Source: a virus
Direction: 5' to 3' (one strand)
DNA: 52,561 bases
Virus record (IMG/VR): IMGVR_UViG_3300047560_001441
Location: 1-52,561 of that record
Part shown: piece after piece, positions 17,023 through 27,070 of the stretch
Position numbering within the stretch: the first letter of the stretch is position 1
Layout of the letters: each line of letters starts with the position of its first letter
The notes under the pieces: model-generated
Told to the model about the DNA's origin: nothing
Databases searched by the model: none
The model's input: the letters and a program-made list of their open reading frames with translations, nothing else
Made by a program: the position numbers and the translations under genes

Positions 17023-18583
17023 TTTTTAATCTATCAACTTCTGCTTTGAGTTCTTTGATGGCTTCAATTAGTAGAGGTACTAATTTTTCATATTGAACAG
17101 TTAGGTAATTTTCATCAATAGGTGCGGGATGAACTATCTGAGGTAATACTTGTTGAACTTTTTGAGCAGATACCCCTACCTGAATATCTTCCTCAGTATA
17201 ACCCAACTCCTTAGCCTTTTCATTTCCCTTATAATAAAATCCTTCAAGAGAAGTAACTTTATCAAGAGCATTTTCAATTGGACCTAATACTTCTTTAAGT
17301 CTTTCATCAGAGTACTTGGCAATTACGTTACCCTTAGCTCTGAGTTCACCTTTGTAATCTTCACCTGGTGCATTTACTCCAACACCAACACTTCTAAATA
17401 CACCGTCAATATCATCTTTATCGGTACCATGATTATCATCAAAACCTAGAATACCGTTGATTTCATCAACAATCACCAGGACTTGTTTAAGTTTACCTTT
17501 TTTCTCAGGAAGAATTAAATCAAATCCAATGTTTGTATTAGGAGAAACTAATCTAACATAACCAGTATTACCTGTTGCATCAATTCTAATTGCACCATTA
17601 ACATGTAATACATCAGAAGCAGATGTTCTTCCTGTTCCTACGAACACATTACCAGAATTTCCATCTACACGGAGACGTACGGTCTCATTGGTTGCAAGAA
17701 GTAAATCCCTAATTGAAGAATTGTGTCCCACCCACATTCCATTTGAATCAAGTGAGATACCACCATTATATCCATTACCAACAATTTTTAATTGACTGGT
17801 CCAATTATCATCTGGTGTAATATTATATGTTGAATAAATTATAAGATTACCGGTCTGTGTATTTGCAACTGAAAGCAATCCATTTTCAAAATAATTATTG
17901 GTACCAAGAAATTCTGTATTACCAAAAAACTTAGCAGTACCTGTACCAGTAAGATTTAAATTAGAAGTTGTTACTTTACCAACATTTAATTCAAATGCAG
18001 TTAGATAAGAGTTTGTATCACCGGCAGGAAGATTGTCATTGAAAACAATGTAAATACCATCTCTGGTTACATAAGTATTTCCATCTTCTGCACCAACATT
18101 TAATTGGCTGCCAACAGTTGCATTTAATATATTGGCTGTGTTTATTACAATACTATTATCATAGATATATGTGTTACCAATAATAACTCTGTCAGAAAAA
18201 TAAGCGGCGTTTGAATTTACGTTAGCAGTTGTGATTACAGTGTTATTTAATGATATAAGTGTTTTAGTATAAGCTGTTGTACCATCAATCAACATACCTG
18301 AGGGTGAAATGATGTTGTTTGCTGTTGATGTTGCTTGTATGATAATTGCGGATGCATTAATAGTGGCATTAGCCGTATCTGTACCAATAAACAAGGAACC
18401 AGCATTAGCTGTTACATAAGAATCTGCTGTAAAGGTGCCCGTGATAGCAGCGTTGCCTACAGAAGTATTAGAGTTTACAGTAACTACTGAATTATTAATA
18501 GTAGCAATAACTTGATTAGTTTTTGACAACCATTGTCCAAATGAATCAGTAGCTTCTACAACCGGTGCTATGTAAATAGTCAT
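17012..18583 (-). CDS. Tail fibre/spike with C-terminal S74 self-cleaving chaperone (523 aa)
   Basis: Residues 1-420 are Asn/Thr/Val-rich beta-structure typical of trimeric spikes. The last 101 residues form an intramolecular chaperone of peptidase family S74: SDERLK at 425-430, ALDKVTSLEGFYYKG, VGVSAQKVQQVLPQIV, and a coiled-coil helix LVPLLIEAIKELKAEVDRLK. In this family the Ser of SDxRLK is the cleavage-site nucleophile and the Lys five residues later completes the dyad. Both are present (Ser425, Lys430), so autoproteolysis after trimer folding is expected. The gene overlaps both neighbours by a few bases and belongs to the operon starting near 20535. Confidence 0.87.
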   Translation of the reverse strand: MTIYIAPVVEATDSFGQWLSKTNQVIATINNSVVTVNSNTSVGNAAITGTFTADSYVTANAGSLFIGTDTANATINASAIIIQATSTANNIISPSGMLIDGTTAYTKTLISLNNTVITTANVNSNAAYFSDRVIIGNTYIYDNSIVINTANILNATVGSQLNVGAEDGNTYVTRDGIYIVFNDNLPAGDTNSYLTAFELNVGKVTTSNLNLTGTGTAKFFGNTEFLGTNNYFENGLLSVANTQTGNLIIYSTYNITPDDNWTSQLKIVGNGYNGGISLDSNGMWVGHNSSIRDLLLATNETVRLRVDGNSGNVFVGTGRTSASDVLHVNGAIRIDATGNTGYVRLVSPNTNIGFDLILPEKKGKLKQVLVIVDEINGILGFDDNHGTDKDDIDGVFRSVGVGVNAPGEDYKGELRAKGNVIAKYSDERLKEVLGPIENALDKVTSLEGFYYKGNEKAKELGYTEEDIQVGVSAQKVQQVLPQIVHPAPIDENYLTVQYEKLVPLLIEAIKELKAEVDRLKNGN

Positions 18584-18819
18584 TTATTTTCTATTGCCTT
18601 TAACAGTAGTTCTTTAATTTGTGTTATATCATTTTTTAGTGATATAACATCTTCCTTAAGATTATTTATTTCAATATTAGATGATTCCAATACTCTTTTT
18701 CTTCTTATTTCTTTATAAGCAGATAAACCTTCCATATTATTATTTACAAATGATCCGGGATTTCCTCTTTGTAGGACAAAATCTCCTTCAAATGGTTTTA
18801 GCCTATTATCTGTCATCAC
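18580..18819 (-). CDS. Small coiled-coil protein (79 aa)
   Basis: Residues 1-35 are polar (MTDNRLKPFEGDFVLQRGNP), and residues 40-79 form a clear coiled coil with heptads (SNIEINNLKEDVISLKNDIT, QIKELLLKAIENK). Small proteins of this kind, placed between a baseplate protein and a trimeric fibre, may act as connectors or oligomerisation adaptors, but no homologue is recognised. The stop overlaps the start of the S74 fibre by four bases (ATGA). An alternative start at the second Met changes the length by one residue. Confidence 0.65.
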   Translation of the reverse strand: MMTDNRLKPFEGDFVLQRGNPGSFVNNNMEGLSAYKEIRRKRVLESSNIEINNLKEDVISLKNDITQIKELLLKAIENK

Positions 18820-18822
18820 TTA

Positions 18823-20535
18823 TCACATCTGTAAGGCAACTGCTCTTACATCTCTCATTGTTGGGAAATTAGCTGTTGTATCTGATACTAATACAATTTT
18901 AATTGAGAAAGTATCAAATCCTCTGAAAAGAGCACCACTACTATTATAATATGTTAATGTTCCTGCTGGTATATCCTTTGTAACATCTCCAACTGAATCA
19001 GCATATGCTATTGTATCTACTGGTGATGTAGGTCTTGTACTAGCTGCGGGTACACCCAATTGATATTCTTTATAATCTTCAAAGTTTTTAGGTGAACTAA
19101 AGATAGTCCCAAGATTATTTAAATACTCAAGTTGTGTCCATGGTTTTGTATCAAATAAATCACTATCAACCTGGGAATTTAAAAATTTAGCATAAACATA
19201 AATGTTTGTACCAGCAGGACGATACCCAGTTACCCAAACCTTTAAATCTTCTGCAACCGTATCCAATACAACTGTTCTAGAAATATATTTACTTCTTGAA
19301 CTACCATATCTTGTATGTTCATTAGTTGTATCATTGTTAATTTGATTTGTGATATAATTGATTGTTTTAGTAGAAAGATCAATTACAGGTGAAAGCCATT
19401 GGCTATTTGTATACAAATCAATTTCATAGGTTGAGTTGCCTTTAGTACCATATGATCCTGTTGCAACTTCGTTAGAATAACTTCTTAAAACACGTTCATA
19501 ATCACGGAGCTCTGCTAGGTCTTGATTGTATACTTTTACAAAGTTAGAATCTTTTGCAAAAGCACCACCTGAATAAGATGAGTTAGCAGTTCCCTTATAT
19601 GAGTAATCTGCTGCAGTTCCTATTGGTTCATTCATTCTAAATCTTGGAACAACAGCATTATAAACAATATCATCAAGTACAGAAATTGCAGCGTTTGCAA
19701 TTCTATAGGTTTCTGTAAGTAATGTTGGATCACCTTCACTAGGGGGTCTAAAAATTCTTAAATTACCAAAATTTGCAGATGCTGGTGTTACAGATGCATT
19801 GGTAAATTTACCATTTGATCTAATATACAAGTCCCCTGCAACTTCGTCAACATAAGTTACTCGACCAAAAGGAAATTTTGTTGTGTCTGTTAAAACTGTA
19901 AAATCTGTAGCATTGGCAGCATATACTAAGTCACCGATATTGATAGGAGTTGAAGAATTTTTTCTAAAAATACCAGTAGTCATATTTAAACGACAAAAAT
20001 CTATATTATCATTTCTAAATACAACCTTACCGGTACTTACTGGAAAGTTTGCAGCATATAGATTAAATTTAATATCTTGAGATTGAACAGCAGTCCAAGA
20101 ATCACCGTTAGAAGAAATATAGAGTACACCTGAATAAGGTTGTTGTGTAACATTCTGTCCAGTAAGTGTATCTTTACCACCTATTTCTGAAACCCATATA
20201 TCAAAGTCAGTTGTATTATTGTCAGGATATACATAGAATGCGTACATTGAATCTGAGGCAAGCATTAAAGGTTCTTGAAAATAAAATATCGTCTCAGCAC
20301 TAGCATCGTCACTAGTTAAAATTTGTGATGGGTATAAATGCCCAGATCCCATTCTCTTTGAGGTATCAGGAACACCATTTGTACATTGTACAACTACACA
20401 AAATGCACCAAGAGTAGAAGATTTATTTTTAAAAAAGATACCAATTCCGGTTAAAAACACACCAGGCAATCCTCCTAATGATTTTGAATCAATAGAGAAG
20501 GTCTGTGCTATCGGATTTGTAGTTTCTAATGCCAT
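18823..20535 (-). CDS. Large baseplate/tail structural protein (570 aa)
   Basis: A 570-residue protein whose N-terminus (NPIAQTFSIDSKSLGGLPGV, FLTGIGIFFKNKS) and strand-rich remainder match virion structural proteins that follow the DUF4815-type protein in marine T4-like phages (resemblance from memory). Residues 1-165 look like a beta-sandwich with FYFQEPLMLASDSMYAFYVY. Residues about 330-560 include SQWLSPVIDLSTKTINYI and FDTFSIKIVLVSDTTANFPT. No catalytic motif is seen. The same 'AQTF' opening is often seen at C-terminal parts of DUF4815 proteins, so this could be a detached part of that complex. Preceded by a 77-base gap. Confidence 0.7.
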   Translation of the reverse strand: MALETTNPIAQTFSIDSKSLGGLPGVFLTGIGIFFKNKSSTLGAFCVVVQCTNGVPDTSKRMGSGHLYPSQILTSDDASAETIFYFQEPLMLASDSMYAFYVYPDNNTTDFDIWVSEIGGKDTLTGQNVTQQPYSGVLYISSNGDSWTAVQSQDIKFNLYAANFPVSTGKVVFRNDNIDFCRLNMTTGIFRKNSSTPINIGDLVYAANATDFTVLTDTTKFPFGRVTYVDEVAGDLYIRSNGKFTNASVTPASANFGNLRIFRPPSEGDPTLLTETYRIANAAISVLDDIVYNAVVPRFRMNEPIGTAADYSYKGTANSSYSGGAFAKDSNFVKVYNQDLAELRDYERVLRSYSNEVATGSYGTKGNSTYEIDLYTNSQWLSPVIDLSTKTINYITNQINNDTTNEHTRYGSSRSKYISRTVVLDTVAEDLKVWVTGYRPAGTNIYVYAKFLNSQVDSDLFDTKPWTQLEYLNNLGTIFSSPKNFEDYKEYQLGVPAASTRPTSPVDTIAYADSVGDVTKDIPAGTLTYYNSSGALFRGFDTFSIKIVLVSDTTANFPTMRDVRAVALQM

Positions 20536-20549
20536 TAATATAACTTTCT

Positions 20550-20573
20550 TTAAATATTTTAATTATAGTAAAC
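20550..20573 (-). promoter_or_regulatory. Weak promoter candidate upstream of 570-aa gene
   Basis: The 77-base gap 20536-20612 contains, on the minus strand, a TATAAT-like -10 (in TTTACTATAATTA) about 30 bases before the ATG. There is no convincing -35 box and no ATAAATA late element. A 10-base palindrome AGATTAATCT lies at 20595-20604. Confidence 0.3.
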
Positions 20574-20612
20574 TATTGGTTAATGATCCTGAATAGATTA
20601 ATCTGCATATTA

Positions 20613-22436
20613 TTATCCGAACAATCCATTCTGAGCATGATCATTTGCGGTATCACGAGCCGGATCTCCAAGATAACCACCGCACGGATCAGGAGTATAA
20701 CCATCTTTGTTATGCACAACATAATTTTCTACAATATATGTATTATCACCATCTAACATTAGATTATAAATTACATAATCTTCGGGTTTGGTAATTGAAT
20801 CAATAGTATCTACAGATTCAAAAATACCATCATCTCCTGCAATGTATCTTTGAACCTTAGATCCTATTTCAATTTTTGTTAATTTATCCTTGAAATTATC
20901 TTCTACAGCCCAGCTATTTGGATCAAAAGCGCCCCATCCATTATCAGTCATAATTGGATGCTCTTCTGATACGAAAGCCCAATTATTATTAAATGAATAC
21001 ATCTTTCTATCACCAATGACAGGAGACTCAATTCCTATTACGTTGTTGTATGCGTTATTATCAAGACCACTTTTTACCTTATCACCAACTTCAATTTCAC
21101 ATATTTTCTTTTTATTTCCGTCATACATCACAACCAATGCTTCTGGATCAAAGCAACAATATGATGGTGGAGGAGGTGCAGGTGGTGGAGGTGGATCTTG
21201 TGTAGTCCAAGTTAAAGGTGGTGGACTATAAGTATTTGATTTTGGTGTAAAGATTGGTTCAATAATTTTAAAATTGACGTCTTGTGAAGTTACTGACAAT
21301 CCTTGTGATGTGTATACACCTTCAGCTGATGTAATAGCCTCTCCACCAGTTTCCAAACTATCTAAATTAGATAGCATAAATGATCTTTCTCCTGATCTAA
21401 ATGTATTATCAGGAAGATTAAAAATCATTGCAATTTCACCATACTTATTAGCAACAAATGGACCGCCAGTATTACTTGTTGCAACAAATGCAGCCGCTGG
21501 ATCACCAGCAAAAGATGCATTAAATTTATCAATATCGGTAGTACCATCAACCTTCAAAAAGCTGTTAGCAATTTTTGCTGTTGTACAATATGTACCAACT
21601 GGTTTTCTATCAAAATAAGCATATAGTTTAGAACCAGGTCTTAAAAATCTACCTATAATTCCAACTTTTCTACCTTTCATATAAGGTAACATTGCAACAT
21701 CTCTTACAACATTTCCTAAATCTTGTTTTGTTGTTTGAGTTGTTACTTTAATATCAGTGATAGTTGTTTTAGCATCCATTGACCAGTAGTTAGTTCTACC
21801 TTCTTCTTTATCTAATTTTGGTGCACTATATGTAGTATCAATATCTTTAAAAGCACCATTGGCTGCTGCATCTTGGAAAGCCTTAGCCTGGTCAATAGTG
21901 ATGGTTTGAGGAGCCATTTCTTTGTTAGTATTAGTACCATCATAATTTGGATAAAGATGTAAAGCACCTCTAAAATTGTAAAATGTTTCAGCTGGGTTTC
22001 TATATTCAGTAGCTTTATCATTTCCACCAATTTTTACGCTGGTATAATCAAGCATTAATAGACGACCATAAATTTTTACAGCTGTACTTGTTGATGTATC
22101 AACAATCATGTCATTATAGGTTTCTGTAAAATTAGGTCTTGCTATAGATTTTGAAGAACTAATAGCCATGCTAAATTCAGGGTCATTAGTTCTGGCAATG
22201 GTTCCATCATTGAATGGATCAGCAAATATACCATTTTTAAATCTTTCTACGCCACCTGCACCTGGAACAGTACTTGGCAATGAAAGAGTTTTAGTATCAA
22301 GGGCTAGAGCATTTAATACTGAATAATATTCAAGAGCTTTGATTCTTTGTTCTAAACCAAAGATTTCTTTCATAGTGTAGCCTTTGGCTACTTCAATATC
22401 AACACGAACTGCTAAATCTTTTCTTTTAAAACCCAT
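20613..22436 (-). CDS. DUF4815-type virion protein, C-terminal part, with Hint/intein-like domain (607 aa)
   Basis: The N-terminus (YTMKEIFGLEQRIKALEYYS, then RFKNGIFADPFNDG) matches the C-terminal half of DUF4815-type structural proteins. A Pro-rich linker near residues 408-425 leads into a Hint (hedgehog/intein) domain: Cys428 in CCFDPEALVVMYDG, KKICEIEVGDKV, the His-block VSEEHPIMTDNGW near residue 490, and a C-terminal block YNLMLDGDNTYIVENYVVHN ending at Asn576. The residue after Asn576 is Lys, not Cys/Ser/Thr, so protein splicing is unlikely. N- or C-terminal cleavage as in bacterial intein-like domains is possible. A 31-residue tail follows. It starts two bases after the stop of the 1041-residue gene. 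Confidence 0.82.
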   Translation of the reverse strand: MGFKRKDLAVRVDIEVAKGYTMKEIFGLEQRIKALEYYSVLNALALDTKTLSLPSTVPGAGGVERFKNGIFADPFNDGTIARTNDPEFSMAISSSKSIARPNFTETYNDMIVDTSTSTAVKIYGRLLMLDYTSVKIGGNDKATEYRNPAETFYNFRGALHLYPNYDGTNTNKEMAPQTITIDQAKAFQDAAANGAFKDIDTTYSAPKLDKEEGRTNYWSMDAKTTITDIKVTTQTTKQDLGNVVRDVAMLPYMKGRKVGIIGRFLRPGSKLYAYFDRKPVGTYCTTAKIANSFLKVDGTTDIDKFNASFAGDPAAAFVATSNTGGPFVANKYGEIAMIFNLPDNTFRSGERSFMLSNLDSLETGGEAITSAEGVYTSQGLSVTSQDVNFKIIEPIFTPKSNTYSPPPLTWTTQDPPPPPAPPPPSYCCFDPEALVVMYDGNKKKICEIEVGDKVKSGLDNNAYNNVIGIESPVIGDRKMYSFNNNWAFVSEEHPIMTDNGWGAFDPNSWAVEDNFKDKLTKIEIGSKVQRYIAGDDGIFESVDTIDSITKPEDYVIYNLMLDGDNTYIVENYVVHNKDGYTPDPCGGYLGDPARDTANDHAQNGLFG

Positions 22437-22438
22437 AA

Positions 22439-25400
22439 TTATTCTGCTTCTGGAAATGTAAGTGACGGATAAGGTGTGACATACACATCTGCAATTTTTA
22501 ATCCTGTATCACTAATGATTGGAGGTTTAGCTTTAAATGAAGGAACACTTGATTTTACATTTAAATGTCCATCTTTATTTATTATCAATGTATCAACTCT
22601 AGGTAGATAGTATTCTATGTTATATGTAAAATTACTATCAGGTTCAATAGCTGCTTTGATAGTTGGATGGGTATAAAAATTTGGATTTGTATTTGCAGGA
22701 TTAACAGTAAAGTTCGGCCATACGCCAGTTTGATCACTAATAGCTGTATTAACCATCACAGGTCTAAAATCTATATGGTTTCTTAAATCATATACTTGAC
22801 CTGCAATATCTTTGTATATTGGTATTTCAGCTGTTTGTAATGCTGACATATCAGTTAGATCACTGTCATTTGTTTTATATGAATCAACTGAGAAAAATCC
22901 AGCCTTAGCTCCTGTTGTATTAGGAGTTAAATGTTTTAATCTTACAAATAATCTAGTTGAGGATGTAATTGCTGATTTATATTGAGGTAACACTGTAATA
23001 TATGATAACCCATATAAATTATCTCTTTGACCATTATCAAATGCAAACCAGTCTTTTCTATCAGGATTGGTATTTGAGAAATTAGATCCAAGATGAATTG
23101 CATCAATTTTATACACATCAGGGAATCCTAATGACCATGGCCCATTAGTACCTGTTGCGTGTGTGGCACAATTAACAGCTACCCATATACTCTTACGAGT
23201 GACTTTTTCAATTGGCGTAGCTTGATTTTTAATTTGAGGAATTTGTGCTCGCATTGTGTATGAAGTTGACTCAGCATCCCTCAAGCACACATTTGCTACC
23301 ATTTCAGTTATTTTTCCGGCAATTGAACTGAATGAGATGATATTACTACCACCATTAAAATCAACAGTAGATCCGGCTTTATGGAATCTATTAAAATAAA
23401 TGTTAGTAGGAATCGCGGTTGAAGAAAGATTTGGTGTCAATCCAATCAAGCTTGCACTGTATACACCTGTGACTGTATGATAAGTCACTCCTCCACTATG
23501 GGTAGCTCTCAAGGTATCACCAACTCTAGGTGTAACTCCAGCATCAACAGTAGCTTGGGTTGTTGTTAATCCTCCTGCAGGGAATGTATATCCAGCAGGT
23601 GAGTTTACAAAGCTTCCGGCTCCACCAGTGACTGCAGAACAGCTGACATTAGTGTGAGTATTATTTGCTGTACCTGAAACGGATCCAACAGAACGTGATC
23701 CTGCGGCACCACTATATAAATTTGCAACAACATCCGTGTTGAAGTACACATCAATTCCTAGTGATGCAGTATCACTTAGTCCTGTAGTTGCTCCAAAATT
23801 GTACTCATCAGTTGTTGAAAAAGTTGCATACACGTAGTTAGTAGTTTTAGTAGCTGTTACAGGGTCAGATGTTGTTCTAAAAATGTAACTAGTTGCATTT
23901 ACACCTGCTGAGGAAAGTAGTCTTTTTGTACCATCAAGACCTGTATAGAACAATAATGACTTATTAGTAGAATCAGTTTGGTATAATGTTGATTGGCCTG
24001 AACCAGCATCTCTAACTATATCACCAAATATTTTACCATATGTACCATTAAGATATATACTTCTTGCATCAGCACCAAAACTATAACCTGCTGCCATCTG
24101 CACATCATTAACATAAAGATGATATATTGCTTGTGCAGTACCCTTAGTACCCGAATACCATTTAACTGCTCTAACTGCAGCATTTCCAATTAATGTACCA
24201 ACAGGGGCTGATATACTTACAGATTTTGATAATGCATATTGATTTGCATTATAAATGTTTACTCTTGCCACACTTCCCGTATCTACAATACCTGCAAAAT
24301 CAGCAACTTTCATATAGTTACCAAAGTTTGCGGTTGTTCTTTCATTGAGAATAGAATTAGATGTGATACCTCTATCAGCTTCAATTTGCTTAGGTGATCT
24401 ATATTCCACACGATAACCATCTACATAGGCAATACCAGGTGAAATAGTATAATACATTGTCTGTGAATTAGATGAAGGCTCTACGTTAACCTGGAATGGT
24501 TTTACAACATAGTCTCCAGACTCTTCTTTTGTTCTTTTTGCAAGAATATCACCAATTGTACTTAACATAGGATCTTGTTGAATAGTAACTGCAGTTCCTG
24601 TACCTTTGCTATAATCTACAACAGGAACAAAATCTTTTGGAACAGTTACAGTTGCATCATTGGTATCATATGCAATAAGTTCAGGTACCAATTTTAATCT
24701 GTAGGCGCCAGGAGCATTGTAGTTTGGTGATCCTATTGAATTATCATAAAGTGATGGATCTTCTGTGGGCTCAACAATATATTCTTTTGTTGTAAACCCT
24801 ACCTGTATACCTACAGCATTTGAATCATGTTCTTTAATTATAAAATTCTTGGCAGAAGATTTTAAGAAAAATCCTTTTTGGAAAATTATACCTTGACCGA
24901 CATGTAATCCAAAACCAGTTCCTAATGCATTTACAGTATTATTGCTTGGTAGAACATAAAGATCACCAAGATAATAATTTGAATTTAATGATCCGTTTTT
25001 ATCCTGAGTAGGTGAATAGACATTAATTTTTTCACCATCAGAATTAAATTCATAAACTGCAGATCCATTACCTAAAAGTGAACCACCAGTAGAAGCATCA
25101 GAACGACCAGTATTTAAATAAATTAAATAAGCACGATTGGTATTATTACTACCTCTATCAACCGCTGCTTCAGCACCAGAGAAAGCTTCAAAAACTGCAG
25201 CTCTCAATCCGGTTGTATTTGAAACTAATAAATGTGCTTCTGAAAGATGAGAATAAGGTGTTAAAGGATTTATTAATTCTCTAGTGATGGTTTTAAAATC
25301 TAAAGTTGAAGTGTTGCTATCTTTAAATTTAACCTGCTTAAGACTTTTATATTCAGTAAAATTACAACCTTCAACAACTGAACCATCTTTATAAATGCTA

Positions 25401-25564
25401 GAACCAAATCTTGAAATTTGTTTCTGCATCATTGTTTGAAGCTGAGTTAATTCACGAGCCTGAACCGCAGTAGAAGGGCGGAACAAGATGCGATAATACA
25501 TCTTATCTTCATCATAATCATCATAAAAAGGAGCAACATTAAAATTAGTTTGCAACTCAGCCAT
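22439..25564 (-). CDS. DUF4815-type large virion structural protein, N-terminal part (1041 aa)
   Basis: The opening FNVAPFYDDYDEDKMYYRIL and FRPSTAVQARELTQLQTMMQ is the hallmark of DUF4815 phage structural proteins. The C-terminal third keeps family-like features (SVDSYKTNDSDLTDMSALQT, YDLRNHIDFRPV, YYLPRVDTLIINKDGH). It ends at VYVTPYPSLTFPEAE, where related proteins usually continue into the sequence found at the start of the next ORF. It is probably a baseplate-periphery or fibre-attachment protein. The ribosome site AAGGA lies just before the ATG. It follows gp8 in the operon, in the place where T4 has genes 9-12. Confidence 0.82.
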   Translation of the reverse strand: MAELQTNFNVAPFYDDYDEDKMYYRILFRPSTAVQARELTQLQTMMQKQISRFGSSIYKDGSVVEGCNFTEYKSLKQVKFKDSNTSTLDFKTITRELINPLTPYSHLSEAHLLVSNTTGLRAAVFEAFSGAEAAVDRGSNNTNRAYLIYLNTGRSDASTGGSLLGNGSAVYEFNSDGEKINVYSPTQDKNGSLNSNYYLGDLYVLPSNNTVNALGTGFGLHVGQGIIFQKGFFLKSSAKNFIIKEHDSNAVGIQVGFTTKEYIVEPTEDPSLYDNSIGSPNYNAPGAYRLKLVPELIAYDTNDATVTVPKDFVPVVDYSKGTGTAVTIQQDPMLSTIGDILAKRTKEESGDYVVKPFQVNVEPSSNSQTMYYTISPGIAYVDGYRVEYRSPKQIEADRGITSNSILNERTTANFGNYMKVADFAGIVDTGSVARVNIYNANQYALSKSVSISAPVGTLIGNAAVRAVKWYSGTKGTAQAIYHLYVNDVQMAAGYSFGADARSIYLNGTYGKIFGDIVRDAGSGQSTLYQTDSTNKSLLFYTGLDGTKRLLSSAGVNATSYIFRTTSDPVTATKTTNYVYATFSTTDEYNFGATTGLSDTASLGIDVYFNTDVVANLYSGAAGSRSVGSVSGTANNTHTNVSCSAVTGGAGSFVNSPAGYTFPAGGLTTTQATVDAGVTPRVGDTLRATHSGGVTYHTVTGVYSASLIGLTPNLSSTAIPTNIYFNRFHKAGSTVDFNGGSNIISFSSIAGKITEMVANVCLRDAESTSYTMRAQIPQIKNQATPIEKVTRKSIWVAVNCATHATGTNGPWSLGFPDVYKIDAIHLGSNFSNTNPDRKDWFAFDNGQRDNLYGLSYITVLPQYKSAITSSTRLFVRLKHLTPNTTGAKAGFFSVDSYKTNDSDLTDMSALQTAEIPIYKDIAGQVYDLRNHIDFRPVMVNTAISDQTGVWPNFTVNPANTNPNFYTHPTIKAAIEPDSNFTYNIEYYLPRVDTLIINKDGHLNVKSSVPSFKAKPPIISDTGLKIADVYVTPYPSLTFPEAE

Positions 25565-25573
25565 TTCTATTCC

Positions 25574-27070
25574 TTAAAAATTAAAATATAATTTAACGTC
25601 TTCTGATCTAATACCGGTTCTATTAATCGGTTCAATATTCTTAAAATATAAAACTTCGGATGAATAAGGAATTAGATCTTTGTTATTTATCGTGGATATT
25701 ACAACAGTTTTACCTGATGAAAGTGAAGTGATGGTTTCATAGGGTTGGAAAGAACCCGTATCACCAATTACATATATGCTTGATGTATTCATGTAAGCAA
25801 CAGTTGCAGTGGCTCTACTATTAAACCCTTGGATGACTTCACCCTCTTCTAAAAGACTGGGGGCAACTAGAACACCAAAATTTACCATTTGATTAAAAGT
25901 TGACTCTTCATAGTTAGTTAAATTAGCTGATGCTTTAGGATTATAAATTAAGGCAACTTGTCTATACTTAGCCCAGCTAGGGAAATTATCTAATGAATTA
26001 GTTGTTACAGTCATACCTAAAATTTCACAACCTAACTCAGCCGCAGGATCGGATCCATGACCACCTTTTGGTGATATGATGACATGAGCACTTGCACCGG
26101 AACCAAAATATGCATTAGCACCAATAGAAACATTGGCATAAGTATAATTTCTACCCTTACCAATTACCCTGATTGATTCTATATTACCATTGGCATTTAA
26201 ATTAGTAATAGCTGAAGCTGATGCACCATCACCACTTATATTAACACTTGGCCCCATAATATATGTTGACGTGGTGTCTGTTTCTGTAATTGGTGTTTCC
26301 GTGAATACATATTTACCAGATGTGTTTACAACATAATCTGATACTTTAGAAAGAGCTCCTGAACCCGAACCCGTTGAAATATAAAAATATGAATTAGTAT
26401 AAGCACCACTTATAGCTAGAGCACCTGAATTAGAAATTTTAAATGTATACAAATCTAGAGTAATATCAATTGAACCATTTGCTGAGATATAATTGTTACC
26501 ACTATTATCTACTTTAATAACATGTATAGCGCCCGGAATTGCTGATGAAACTACCGTATCACTAGGTGTAATTGGAAAATAAGTATCAGTTCCAAATTTA
26601 TTATTATCAGCTGCACTAATTGTAAAAAGATATTTCCACTTATAACCATCTGCAGTATTAAAATCACCCTGTGCAACAGTTAAAAGTGGTTCTACTGTTG
26701 AGGGAGAATCATTATTATTAAATAGACATTTATAAACACGTCCTAAATTATTAATTACATAAAAATTTTTATCAAAGAGCTGTGAATCAGTATGATCATA
26801 AGCGGTATAAACTGTTCCAGATGTCCAGGTAATTCTTTTTCCAATATAAGTTATATCAGAAGCAGATACCTTTTTACCAAAAATAATATTATCGTTTATA
26901 TCCAAATATGAGGTTTGAACAGAAGAATTTGGTGTGGGAGGAATTGCATCATCATCCCAGTTAAAAAATTTACCAAATGAAACATAATAATTTGATGATG
27001 TATTTCCAAGACTTTCTTTGAAAACCTCAACAAATTTATTTTTAATATTTTTTGTAAACAAACCTGACAT
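25574..27070 (-). CDS. 8: Baseplate wedge subunit gp8
   Basis: Matches T4 gp8-type wedge proteins in its landmarks: YYVSFGKFFNWDDDAIPPTP near residues 28-47, FGKKVSASDITYIGKRITW, YVINNLGRVYKCLFNNNDSP, and DGYKWKYLFTISAADNNKF near 140-160. It also carries several Gly-rich 'GKGRNYTYANVSI' type repeats often seen in marine versions. Length (498) exceeds T4 gp8 (334), as is common in marine relatives. It follows the gp6 and gp7-position genes in the T4 order 6-7-8, and its start overlaps the upstream stop. It works in the baseplate wedge. Confidence 0.85.
   Translation of the reverse strand: MSGLFTKNIKNKFVEVFKESLGNTSSNYYVSFGKFFNWDDDAIPPTPNSSVQTSYLDINDNIIFGKKVSASDITYIGKRITWTSGTVYTAYDHTDSQLFDKNFYVINNLGRVYKCLFNNNDSPSTVEPLLTVAQGDFNTADGYKWKYLFTISAADNNKFGTDTYFPITPSDTVVSSAIPGAIHVIKVDNSGNNYISANGSIDITLDLYTFKISNSGALAISGAYTNSYFYISTGSGSGALSKVSDYVVNTSGKYVFTETPITETDTTSTYIMGPSVNISGDGASASAITNLNANGNIESIRVIGKGRNYTYANVSIGANAYFGSGASAHVIISPKGGHGSDPAAELGCEILGMTVTTNSLDNFPSWAKYRQVALIYNPKASANLTNYEESTFNQMVNFGVLVAPSLLEEGEVIQGFNSRATATVAYMNTSSIYVIGDTGSFQPYETITSLSSGKTVVISTINNKDLIPYSSEVLYFKNIEPINRTGIRSEDVKLYFNF

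Noticed and set aside
22434-22445. Programmed frameshift between the two DUF4815-type ORFs
   Set aside because: There is no slippery heptamer at the junction, and the second ORF has its own ATG right after the stop. Gene fission is simpler.
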